This document shows, one piece after another, positions 17,685 through 25,188 of a stretch of DNA of 64,000 nucleotides. This DNA is from Psychrobacter glacincola (lineage in GTDB: Bacteria > Pseudomonadota > Gammaproteobacteria > Pseudomonadales > Moraxellaceae): assembly GCF_904846075.1 (NCBI RefSeq), contig NZ_CAJGZH010000001.1, forward strand, positions 1 to 64,000, read 5' to 3'. How positions within the stretch are numbered: the first letter of the stretch is position 1; each line of letters opens with the position of its first letter. The position numbers and the translations under genes were made by a program. The notes under the pieces were generated by a model that was not told the DNA's origin, searched no databases, and saw only the letters and a program-made list of their open reading frames with translations.

Positions 17685-18470
17685 ATGGACAATGAGAACA
17701 TGGATATCGAAAGCGACACCGCCAATCAAATCACTAATCAAATAGAAATAATCTATGAAGATGAATTCCTGGTAGCAATTAATAAAGAGGCTGGTCTATT
17801 GGTGCACCGCAGTTGGCTGGATAAAGGCGAGACACGCTTTGCCATGCAACTCACCCGTGATGCGGTAGGTTGTCATGTATTTCCGGTGCATAGGTTAGAC
17901 AAGCCTACGTCAGGCGTATTATTGTTTGCCAAGAGCTCAGCCGTGGCGCGCAGCCTTGGCGAGGCTTTTACTGAACACAAAGTTACCAAGCAGTATTTAG
18001 CCGTGGTGCGCGGCTATATGTCAGAACAAGGCACCGTCGATTATGCGTTAAGCTTTCAACCCGATGCCATCGCCGATAAGTTTGCTGATTTGGACAAACC
18101 CGCTCAAGAGGCGGTGACCCATTGGCAAAGTTTGGCACAAATCGAGCTACCATTTGCCATATCAAAAAAGCATGACACGAGCCGCTATAGTCTTGTGCGC
18201 TTGACACCCGAGACTGGGCGTAAGCATCAGCTGCGTCGGCACATGCGACATGTATTCCATCATATCGTGGGTGATACTAGCCACGGTGATATACGTCACA
18301 CACGATTTTTTCGTACTCACTATGATTGTACGCGCATGTTGCTGCATGCTCAGACTTTAGCGCTTAGCCACCCCGTCACTGGTGAGCCGTTATTGCTAAA
18401 AGCTAAATTAGACGATCAATGGATGCGTATCTTAGAAGAGTTTTCTTGGGTGGACAGCGCTAAAGATTAA
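17685..18470 (+). CDS. truC: tRNA pseudouridine synthase of the TruC type (RluA family)
   Basis: 261 residues. RluA-family fold with the catalytic motif HRLDKPTSGVLLF, where Asp72 is the nucleophile. The opening EIIYEDEFLVAINKEAGLLV and the HRSWLDKGE segment are characteristic of TruC, which modifies U65 in the acceptor-side stem of some tRNAs. RLTPETGRKHQLRRHM near 180-195 completes the family pattern. No S4 domain precedes it, again as in TruC. The gene stands alone after the glmS terminator. Confidence 0.9.
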   Translation: MDNENMDIESDTANQITNQIEIIYEDEFLVAINKEAGLLVHRSWLDKGETRFAMQLTRDAVGCHVFPVHRLDKPTSGVLLFAKSSAVARSLGEAFTEHKVTKQYLAVVRGYMSEQGTVDYALSFQPDAIADKFADLDKPAQEAVTHWQSLAQIELPFAISKKHDTSRYSLVRLTPETGRKHQLRRHMRHVFHHIVGDTSHGDIRHTRFFRTHYDCTRMLLHAQTLALSHPVTGEPLLLKAKLDDQWMRILEEFSWVDSAKD

Positions 18471-18531
18471 ACAGCGTAGGTTTTATCTTAGATAGTCATA
18501 TCAAAGAAGTCGACATACTGATGCTAGATAT

Positions 18532-18566
18532 GAAGGTTCGGTACCCTAGTAAGGACTTGAACCTTC
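18532..18566. terminator. Inverted repeat between truC and the EamA gene
   Basis: GAAGGTTC and GAACCTTC are separated by 19 bases between the convergent ends of truC and the EamA gene. On the minus strand no T-run follows. It could act as a weak terminator, but the evidence is only the symmetry. Confidence 0.3.
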
Positions 18567-18582
18567 GGCTATGAGCTTTTGG

Positions 18583-18616
18583 ATTTTTATTTTTATTTTT
18601 ATTTTTATTTTTATTT
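18583..18616. repeat. Six-base tandem repeat (ATTTTT) x5
   Basis: Five perfect copies of ATTTTT plus a partial one, just downstream of the EamA transporter gene. On the minus strand it reads AAAAAT. A simple low-complexity array in the convergent intergenic space. Confidence 0.9.
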
Positions 18617-18653
18617 ACCGTAAGCGCTGTTATAGGAATAAGAACAGCTAATA

Positions 18654-19598
18654 TCATATTGGCTGGCGCTTTATTCCCAGTTTCATTTTTATATTCGCTA
18701 GCACCAACCCCGACAATATCAATATCATTGCCAGCATCTTCCACCATGTCACGACCTCTCCTGTAAGCAGCACTGAGGTTGTCATACCGAATACTGGCAC
18801 CAATAGAGCAAACGGCATAACCTTAGAAGCCGTATTTTGACTAAGCAGATGCGCCCACAGTCCAAAGCCTATCAGCGTTGAGACATACACGATAAACCCA
18901 AGTGATAACCAAGACTTAAGCGATGCCTCGTTAAACGTCGCCAGCTGCCATGCCTCGGTCTCAAATATGAGAGAAGATAGCGTTAAAATCACACAAGCGA
19001 TCAGACCACCCCAAACCACGAGAGCGAGAGCAGACAATGCGGATGCCTTATTCCTTCCAGTATTAGACGGAATAATAGCCCCGTCTGATCTTTGCTGCGT
19101 CGCTTGTGTTGACGCCTGTTTTGAAGCAATGTTACCAAAGCTCCAGCCTATGGCCGCAATCAAGATACAGACAAACCCAGCCAGAGGCATATCACCACCA
19201 AGGTTCAACGCGATGACGCTAAGCCCTAGCACACCGACCAGCATACCGATGATTTGCATGCGACTCACGGCCTCACCCAGTATAAAATACGCCAATAATA
19301 CGGTAATAAAAATTTGAATTTGTAGCAATAGTGCCGTCAATCCTGCTGATGCCCCTAAGTGCATGGCAGTGAAGACAAAAGCATACTGCATGACAAACGT
19401 ACCGATAGCATAGATAAGTAATGTACGGTTAAATTTGGGCGGTTTTAGAAAAAAAACCAGTGGCACAGTGGTAAAGAAAAAACGCAGGGCGGTGAGCATT
19501 AGCGGTGGAAAGCTTTCAAGCCCCCATGCAATAAAGGTAAAGTTTACACCCCAAATAAAAGTAACCAGTACAGCCAATGCAGTGTATATAGGAGTCAT
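18654..19598 (-). CDS. EamA/DMT-family transporter
   Basis: 314 residues with ten hydrophobic segments, the layout of drug/metabolite transporters with two EamA repeats. N-terminal FIWGVNFTFIAWGLESFPPL is typical of the family, which includes O-acetylserine/cysteine exporters. A longer polar loop (about 165-190, rich in Ser, Thr, Gln and Asn) links the two halves. Substrate cannot be told from sequence. It lies on the minus strand, convergent with truC. Confidence 0.88.
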   Translation of the reverse strand: MTPIYTALAVLVTFIWGVNFTFIAWGLESFPPLMLTALRFFFTTVPLVFFLKPPKFNRTLLIYAIGTFVMQYAFVFTAMHLGASAGLTALLLQIQIFITVLLAYFILGEAVSRMQIIGMLVGVLGLSVIALNLGGDMPLAGFVCILIAAIGWSFGNIASKQASTQATQQRSDGAIIPSNTGRNKASALSALALVVWGGLIACVILTLSSLIFETEAWQLATFNEASLKSWLSLGFIVYVSTLIGFGLWAHLLSQNTASKVMPFALLVPVFGMTTSVLLTGEVVTWWKMLAMILILSGLVLANIKMKLGIKRQPI

Positions 19599-19754
19599 GT
19601 CGTTGGCCTAGAAAGTTATGGCTGATTATTATATTTAAAAATTTTATGACAATCTCGTATTAATCATAGGATGCTTTTAGAGAGTGAGTACTACACTTAC
19701 ACACAATAGAACGGCAATGAGCATTAATGTTGCACCGCCTATTTTTGTAATTAA

Positions 19755-20126
19755 CTAGAGGTTATCCTGAGCTTTCCATAGATATCGACTGGCTAAAGCA
19801 AATGCTTCTGCGTAGCAAAAATGGATCAGTGAGACCAAGAGGCAAAAAGCTGAAGCTAAAATTAGAAATTGAGAAAGATAGGCTTGCTCAGTATCGATAA
19901 ATTGCGGAAATACAGCCATAAAAAATAAGATAGGTTTTGGGTTAGAAAGGGAGGTTAGCAAACCTTCTTTGAACAACCTACCAGCACTTGTGCTACTCAC
20001 ATCTAACGTGTTGTCAGACTCTAGGACAAATGATTTTCTTTTTCCAAAGGCCATTTTGAAAAACAAAAATACGCATACCCAACAGAACCCAGATACTTCA
20101 CCCTTTAGGCCCATTAATAGACCCAT
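19755..20126 (-). pseudogene. LysE/RhtB-family exporter remnant
   Basis: 123 residues that match only the middle of a LysE-type amino acid exporter. The family signature appears as GRLFKEGLLTSLSNPKPILFF then PQFIDTEQAYLSQF. A complete protein has about 205 residues. Here the first 80 or so, including the SPGP motif, are missing and replaced by an unrelated MGLLMGLKGE start. The frame also stops early after KAQDNL. Short duplicated bases at the apparent start (CATTAATAGACC twice, about 20112-20137) may mark the deletion site. No function expected. Confidence 0.7.
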
Positions 20127-20223
20127 TAATAGACCACTTAAAGCAGACTGCTATAAGAGAACCACTCAAAATAAACTTTTGAACTATCTAAACGTTGCAG
20201 TTTAAACGCGCCAATATAAAGAC

Positions 20224-21057
20224 TCAAACCAATCCCTTATACAGAAAGTAACACCCTACAACCGTTAATAACAACGCAAAGCACTTCTTTAAAAGCTCTG
20301 GTGATAGTATATGAGCAACTTTCGCGCCTAGCTTGGCGGTAAAAAAGCTCATGATGCTGATCCCTAAAAAGGCATAAATATGCACAAAGCCAATGGTGTT
20401 AGGCACATCAATTCGTTGCTGCATCCCAAAAAATATAAAACCTAATGCCCCAGCTATGGCAATCGGCAGACCACAAGCAGCTGAGGTGCCAACGGCTTTT
20501 TGCATGACTACACCATAACGCGTGAGATAAGGCACGGTTAAGCTACCGCCGCCAATACCGAAAATGGCAGAAGCGATACCGATAACCCCACCTGCTGCTA
20601 ATTGCCTAGGTTTTGAAGGCAGTTGTGTATTAGCATCGTCGGCACTACTAGAATTGGTAGCAGGATTAGCTACCTGTTTTTTCCCACCGAAAAACATCTT
20701 GTAGGCGACCCAAAGCAAAAATACGCCAACAATGAGCTGAAGGTACAGCCCAGATATCTGCCCTGCAATCCCTGCCCCTAAAAAGCAACCAATCGCTAAG
20801 CCTGGTGCCAGATTTTTGAAGACAGGCCACATGACTGCGCCTTTTTTATTGTGTGCCATGAGCGAGCTGATAGAGGTGACAATGATGGTCGCCAATGAAG
20901 TACCTAATGCCAAATGCATGATATTGTCAGGGCTGTAACCCATTTGCGTAAAGACGATAAATAATAATGGCACGATAATTGTGCCACCGCCTACACCAAA
21001 TAGCCCCGCAGCAAATCCTGCTAGCGCGCCTATAATTAAAAAAACGATTAATTCCAC
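20224..21057 (-). CDS. TSUP-family (TauE/SafE) transporter, probable sulfur-anion exporter
   Basis: 277 residues with about eight membrane segments. The family repeat GxxAGFxxGLFGVGGGTIIVP is seen near the N-terminus (GALAGFAAGLFGVGGG) and again as IGIASAIFGIGGGSLTVPYL in the second half. Members export sulfite or organosulfonates, or import such compounds. It follows the flavin reductase-like gene by 77 bases on the same strand, next to the methionine synthase genes, which fits a sulfur-related role. That substrate is inference. Confidence 0.85.
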   Translation of the reverse strand: MELIVFLIIGALAGFAAGLFGVGGGTIIVPLLFIVFTQMGYSPDNIMHLALGTSLATIIVTSISSLMAHNKKGAVMWPVFKNLAPGLAIGCFLGAGIAGQISGLYLQLIVGVFLLWVAYKMFFGGKKQVANPATNSSSADDANTQLPSKPRQLAAGGVIGIASAIFGIGGGSLTVPYLTRYGVVMQKAVGTSAACGLPIAIAGALGFIFFGMQQRIDVPNTIGFVHIYAFLGISIMSFFTAKLGAKVAHILSPELLKKCFALLLTVVGCYFLYKGLV

Positions 21058-21134
21058 GGGATATTTACTTCTTATGTAGAGTTAGTACGATGGTTATTTT
21101 AGTTCAGTGACAATCAATCAGTTAAAAAGCCAAC

Positions 21135-21635
21135 TTAAGCGATTTCTACTTGATCCACTTGACCAACCCGAGAATAGGCACGATTAAAATACACCAAACT
21201 CTCCTCTTGCTCACTTTGTCTAATGGCGACCACCCGGCACATGAAAACACTGTGCGTGCCCACTTGCTGAATGTCCTCAATCTCACAATCAAAACTGACC
21301 AACGCATCTTCTAAAACGGGAGCGCCTGTTTTGAGTTGTGACCAAGAGCCGTATTCAAATCGCTCTTGTGAACTCAATTTGGAGGCAAAAGCGTTAGATA
21401 TTGATTCGTGCTGTGCGCCTAAAACATTGACACTTAATATTTTATTTTCAATAAAATGAGCATGTGAGCGAGACGTCTGATTCATGCAAACCAGCAAGGT
21501 TGGCGGTGTATCGGTGACGCTACACACCGCAGATGCGGTAAATCCATGAGTACCAGCGCTGCCTTCTGTGGTAATAACATTGACCGCTGTTGTTAACAAA
21601 GACATACCATCTCTAAAATCGGTGGCTTCAATCAT
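21135..21635 (-). CDS. Flavin reductase-like FMN-binding protein
   Basis: 166 residues of the flavin reductase-like (FMN-binding split barrel) family. Seen: the opening FRDGMSLLTTAVNVITTEG, GTHGFTASAVCSVTDTPPTLLVCMNQ near 30-55 and FDCEIEDIQQVGTHSVFMCRV near 115-135. Such proteins supply reduced FMN to a partner oxygenase, or are oxygenase components themselves. It lies downstream of mesD on the same strand. MesD activity is reported to need oxygen and MesX, so a redox helper here would make sense. That link is inference. Confidence 0.85.
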   Translation of the reverse strand: MIEATDFRDGMSLLTTAVNVITTEGSAGTHGFTASAVCSVTDTPPTLLVCMNQTSRSHAHFIENKILSVNVLGAQHESISNAFASKLSSQERFEYGSWSQLKTGAPVLEDALVSFDCEIEDIQQVGTHSVFMCRVVAIRQSEQEESLVYFNRAYSRVGQVDQVEIA

Positions 21636-21771
21636 GACTTAACTCCTAAATTTTAAATCTTTAAGTTCATTGATAACTGAGGTCACTCATGAGTTTAAAC
21701 AAGCTAGTATAGACGGGGTTAAAAACCCAACCTATAAAAGCTAAATTTTGTATCAGTTTATTCAATGAACC

Positions 21772-22827
21772 CTAAGCGGTCAGTTCTTGACGCACGATTG
21801 CTGCGCCTGCACTTAACGCTTGCAGCTTACCTCGTGCCACTTGGCGCGATAGTGGTGCCATACCGCAGTTGGTTGAAGGATACAGCTTATCCGCATCGAC
21901 GAATTGCAAGGCTTTACGTAGTGTATTGGCCACTTCTTCAGGGGTTTCAATAGTATTGGTTGCCACGTCAATGGCACCAATCATCACTTTTTTACCGCGG
22001 ATCAATTCAATCAAATCCATGGGAACATGTGAGTTTTGGCATTCTAAAGAGACAATATCGATATTCGACTGCTGCAACTTAGGAAAGGCTTGCTCATATT
22101 GACGCCACTCTGAACCCAGTGTCTTTTTCCAATCGGTATTGGCTTTGATGCCATAGCCGTAGCAGATATGCACCGCCGTCTCACACTTTAGACCTTCAAT
22201 GGCACGCTCTAACGTGGCAATACCCCAGTCGTTGACGTCATCAAAGAACACATTGAAGGCAGGCTCATCGAATTGGATAATATCCACCCCAGCCGCCTCT
22301 AACTCTCTCGCTTCTTGATTTAAGATTTTAGCAAATTCCCACGCCAATTTTTCACGGCTTTTATAATGACCATCATATAAGGTATCAATCATGGTCATCG
22401 GACCAGGCAGTGCCCATTTGATCGGCTGATCGGTTTGCGCACGTAAAAACTTAGCATCATCAACAAATACAGGCTTTTGACGGCTTACCGCGCCCACAAC
22501 TGACGGCACACTGGCATCATAACGATTACGAATGCGCACGGTCTCGCGCTTCTCAAAATCGACGCCATCCAGATGTTCAATAAAGGTGGTCACAAAGTGC
22601 TGACGAGTCTGCTCGCCATCACTGACAATATCGATGCCTGCATGCACTTGCTCTTGCAATGTCAAACGTAGTGCATCTTGTTTGGCTTCAAGCAGTTGCG
22701 CGCCTTCTAATGCCCAAGGTGACCAGATTTTTTCAGGTTCTGCAAGCCAAGAAGGTTTCGGTAAGCTGCCAGCCGTTGACGTCGGTAATAACTTTTGTGT
22801 CGGTAATAATATTGTCATACGATTCAT
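21772..22827 (-). CDS. mesD: Folate-independent methionine synthase, MesD type
   Basis: 351 residues resembling only the C-terminal catalytic half of cobalamin-independent MetE. The zinc ligands line up as His220 and Cys222 (AVHICYGYG), Glu262 (VSLECQNSH) and Cys321 (PSTNCGMAPL). FDEPAFNVFFDDV is also family-like. The N-terminal half that binds polyglutamyl folate is absent. Such short core methionine synthases fall into the Mes families; the immediate DUF1852 neighbour identifies this one as MesD. The methyl donor is not known with certainty. It starts 45 bases after mesX on the same strand, so they are cotranscribed. Confidence 0.88.
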   Translation of the reverse strand: MNRMTILLPTQKLLPTSTAGSLPKPSWLAEPEKIWSPWALEGAQLLEAKQDALRLTLQEQVHAGIDIVSDGEQTRQHFVTTFIEHLDGVDFEKRETVRIRNRYDASVPSVVGAVSRQKPVFVDDAKFLRAQTDQPIKWALPGPMTMIDTLYDGHYKSREKLAWEFAKILNQEARELEAAGVDIIQFDEPAFNVFFDDVNDWGIATLERAIEGLKCETAVHICYGYGIKANTDWKKTLGSEWRQYEQAFPKLQQSNIDIVSLECQNSHVPMDLIELIRGKKVMIGAIDVATNTIETPEEVANTLRKALQFVDADKLYPSTNCGMAPLSRQVARGKLQALSAGAAIVRQELTA

Positions 22828-22872
22828 CTTCTTATTAATTTGTATTTTACTTTTCGGCTACATTTATATTGG

Positions 22873-23910
22873 CTATGCTGCGGCTTTTTTTACGGCTTCT
22901 TTTTGAACAATGCTGCTTGTCACATCATAGCTTGCTGCCCACTCATTAAGAATGGTTTGGTATGGCTTGATGAACTGCTCTTCGGTGAACTTACCTTGTG
23001 TCAATGCCATCTGGCTGCGTTCTTCACGGTCATACACAATTTGAGTTAACGAATAATCTTGGTACTTCAAACTCGGTTGATACACTTGACCCGCTGCCGA
23101 ATTGGCATTATAAATTTCAGGTCGGTAGATTTTTTGAAACGTCTCCATGGTACTAATCGCACTGATCAGCTCAAGATCGGTATAATCGCTCAGCAAGTCA
23201 CCCGCAAAATAAAACGCTAATGGCGCGGCGCTACCCGTAGGCATAAAGTAGCGAACGGTTAAGCCCATTTTGGAAAAGTACTCATCGGTTAGTGACCCTT
23301 TGTTAAAAGAACAGCCATCTTGTTTGTATTCAACGCCCAATACAGGGTGCTGATTGGTCGTACGTTGATAGGTTTTACTGGTGGAAACACTCAAGCAAAT
23401 CACAGGCTTTTTAGTGAAATTAGCTTGGTAAGCTCTTGAATTCAATAAATACTGAAACAGTTTGCCATGTAAGTCACCGAAATCTACTGGCGGCGCAGAT
23501 GATGGATGTTTATCGAAATGGTCTAATAATACGACGCTAAAGTCATAATCGCGCACATAAGATGAAAAACTATTACCAATCATACCGTCAATACGGGTGT
23601 TTTCTTTATGATCCACAATCGTTGTTTGCAGCATCTCGATGATAGGGAAAGTATCGCCATTTCCTGCCACATCCATGTCGACAGAAATAATATCAACCTC
23701 AACAGAATAACGATCTGCGGTGGGATTATCCCAATGTGCCAATGCATTAAAACGATTATTTATCATTCTTAATGTTTTGCTTAAGTTCTCCTGACGATGC
23801 TCGCCACGCGCCAAATTCGCAAAGTTCGTCGTCAAACGCGTGCTATTTGCAGGATGATAGTTTTCATCAAAACGAATGCGCTTAATGGCACAACTAAATT
23901 CTTTACTCAT
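22873..23910 (-). CDS. mesX: MesX, DUF1852 protein required by MesD
   Basis: 345 residues of the DUF1852 family: SKEFSCAIKRIRFDENYHPA at the start, SVEVDIISVDMDVAGNGDTF near 67-86 and FYFAGDLLSDYTDLELISA in the last third. DUF1852 genes sit beside MesD genes in Acinetobacter and relatives. Genetic work on folate-independent methionine synthases named it MesX and found it needed for MesD function. Its reaction is unknown. It is the first gene of a mesX-mesD-flavin reductase-TSUP run. The upstream region holds palindromes that could be operators. Confidence 0.88.
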   Translation of the reverse strand: MSKEFSCAIKRIRFDENYHPANSTRLTTNFANLARGEHRQENLSKTLRMINNRFNALAHWDNPTADRYSVEVDIISVDMDVAGNGDTFPIIEMLQTTIVDHKENTRIDGMIGNSFSSYVRDYDFSVVLLDHFDKHPSSAPPVDFGDLHGKLFQYLLNSRAYQANFTKKPVICLSVSTSKTYQRTTNQHPVLGVEYKQDGCSFNKGSLTDEYFSKMGLTVRYFMPTGSAAPLAFYFAGDLLSDYTDLELISAISTMETFQKIYRPEIYNANSAAGQVYQPSLKYQDYSLTQIVYDREERSQMALTQGKFTEEQFIKPYQTILNEWAASYDVTSSIVQKEAVKKAAA

Positions 23911-23963
23911 GATAATCCGCTACCCTAATCTACTCTCATTATTTGAGATAAAACCAAATTTGT

Positions 23964-23981
23964 GTATGAGATGAATCATAC
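23964..23981. promoter_or_regulatory. Inverted repeat GTATGA-N6-TCATAC upstream of mesX
   Basis: Perfect six-base arms spaced by six bases, 54 bases before the mesX start. A further half-site (GGTATGACATG) lies at about 24054-24064. The location is right for a repressor or activator of the mesX operon. The regulator is unknown. Confidence 0.4.
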
Positions 23982-24025
23982 CTAAACTATTACATGAATA
24001 AAAACGATACTATTTAAATATAAGA

Positions 24026-24038
24026 TGAATATAATTCA
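24026..24038. promoter_or_regulatory. Candidate MetR-type site TGAA-N5-TTCA upstream of mesX
   Basis: TGAATATAATTCA fits the TGAANNNNNTTCA consensus of MetR, the LysR-family activator of methionine synthase genes in enterobacteria. It lies 116 bases before mesX. A match to an eight-base core can arise by chance in AT-rich DNA, so this is suggestive only. Confidence 0.4.
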
Positions 24039-24204
24039 TGTTAATGAATTTATGGTATGACATGAGATTGGATAGCGGAGACTTTATGACTTGCTCGATA
24101 GGATCATTCAGCACAAAATAAGCCTGTAGAAAAATGAGCTACGCCAGTGAAAGCATAAAGAAAATTTCGATAAACTAACTAACGAATCTAAGGGTTCTCT
24201 CATT

Positions 24205-24248
24205 AAAAAAGCCGAAACTTATTTTCTAAGTCTCAGCCCTTTTTTTTA
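24205..24248 (-). terminator. Terminator after the YceI-family gene
   Basis: Stem pairing GCCGAAACTTA with TAAGTCTCAGC (two G-T type pairs) around a five-base loop. Runs of A and T flank it on both strands, so it can serve the minus-strand gene ending at 24331. Confidence 0.75.
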
Positions 24249-24330
24249 TAATATAAATAGAGAATTGCTTTCTATTGATTGTGTTAGCGATAAACATTCT
24301 TAAGATTTTTTCAACTTTAACGCGGTCAAA

Positions 24331-24945
24331 CTACTGTCTTGCCGCTTCAATCTGAATGTTTAGCTGAACTTTTTTAGTAATACCCAATAACGTATATTTG
24401 CTGATGCCCCATTTCGTTCGATCAATGGTCGTTGTAAAATCCCCACCGCAAACTGGTTTTTTTAATATTGGATTTAGGTAGCAATTGAACTTGCTGGCCG
24501 TTAGCGTAATGGGGTTAGTCTTGCCGTGTAGTGTCAACATACCATCAACTTTGCTGACATTTGAGCCACTACCATCAGTCGTAAAATACCATTTGGTAGA
24601 CTCAAATTGCGCCAGTGGAAACTGCTCAATATCGAAAAAATCTGCGCTTTTTAGCGTGATATCAAATGCTGCATTGCCTGTATTTAAGCTATTCAGAGGA
24701 ATTACTAGCGAGATATTACCAGTCTGAGCCGCTGGATCATAATCTAGCTGCCCAGTGATATTATAAAAGCCACCTGTGTTGGTAGAGGTATTAAAATGGT
24801 CAATAGCAAAGCGTACATTGGTATGGGTGGGGTCGATATCGTAAGTCCTCGCCTGACTGCTGGCGATACCCAACATGCTTAGGCATAAGGCTAGTAGCGG
24901 CTTCCGCGAGGACAGTATGACTGTCGAGAGGGACATTTGATTCAT
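24331..24945 (-). CDS. YceI-family periplasmic lipid-binding-type protein
   Basis: 204 residues. An N-terminal signal peptide (basic start, then LLALCLSMLGIASSQA) is followed by the mature start RTYDIDPTHTNVRFAIDHF, characteristic of YceI. FTTTIDRTKWGISKY near the end is the second family block. YceI proteins are lipocalin-like and bind isoprenoids; some are base- or stress-induced. Four cysteine-free strands and a pair of cysteines in KFNCYLNPILKKPVCGGDF may form a disulfide. It stands alone, with a terminator downstream and a 14-base repeat array upstream. Confidence 0.9.
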   Translation of the reverse strand: MNQMSLSTVILSSRKPLLALCLSMLGIASSQARTYDIDPTHTNVRFAIDHFNTSTNTGGFYNITGQLDYDPAAQTGNISLVIPLNSLNTGNAAFDITLKSADFFDIEQFPLAQFESTKWYFTTDGSGSNVSKVDGMLTLHGKTNPITLTASKFNCYLNPILKKPVCGGDFTTTIDRTKWGISKYTLLGITKKVQLNIQIEAARQ

Positions 24946-25013
24946 AGTAACATTCCTTTGCTATATAGATGATAGAGCCATCACATCCTTTGTGACTGTG
25001 CTCTTGTGATTGT

Positions 25014-25081
25014 GCTCTTATAATTGCTCTCTTATAATTGCTCTCTTATAATTGCTCTCTTATAATTACTCTCTTATATAA
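25014..25081. repeat. 14-base tandem repeat upstream of the yceI-type gene
   Basis: Three perfect copies of GCTCTCTTATAATT at 25026-25067, a shorter first copy starting at 25014 and a diverged last one to 25081. Each copy contains TATAAT, a perfect -10 hexamer on the plus strand. The nearest minus-strand gene starts 70 bases away. Confidence 0.9.
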
Positions 25082-25087
25082 TGACAA

Positions 25088-25126
25088 CAAGCCCATACTT
25101 AATCAATCAGTATGGGCTTGTCTGTT
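25088..25126 (-). terminator. Terminator after the RND efflux gene
   Basis: 12-base stem CAAGCCCATACT / AGTATGGGCTTG with a nine-base loop. It lies 63 bases after the RND gene stop (minus strand). The T-tract is moderate on both strands. Confidence 0.75.
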
Positions 25127-25188
25127 TTAGATATAGCATTCTCACTGCTAACGCTATGTCATAAGTATGATCAAATAAATCCGTTAAA

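Larger units (their letters stand above)
23911..24330. other. 420-base region upstream of mesX
   Basis: No gene seen. It contains, moving away from mesX, an 18-base inverted repeat (23964-23981), a MetR-like palindrome (24026-24038) and the terminator of the yceI gene (24205-24248). Confidence 0.7.

Noticed and set aside
18496-18747. Minus-strand ORF with an NK repeat
   Set aside because: It is a read-through of the ATTTTT repeat and overlaps the end of the EamA gene in another frame.
23911-24330. SAM riboswitch before mesX
   Set aside because: No kink-turn or SAM-I/II type consensus could be found by eye; only palindromes.
25014-25081. CRISPR-like repeats
   Set aside because: Units are contiguous, 14 bases long, with no spacers.
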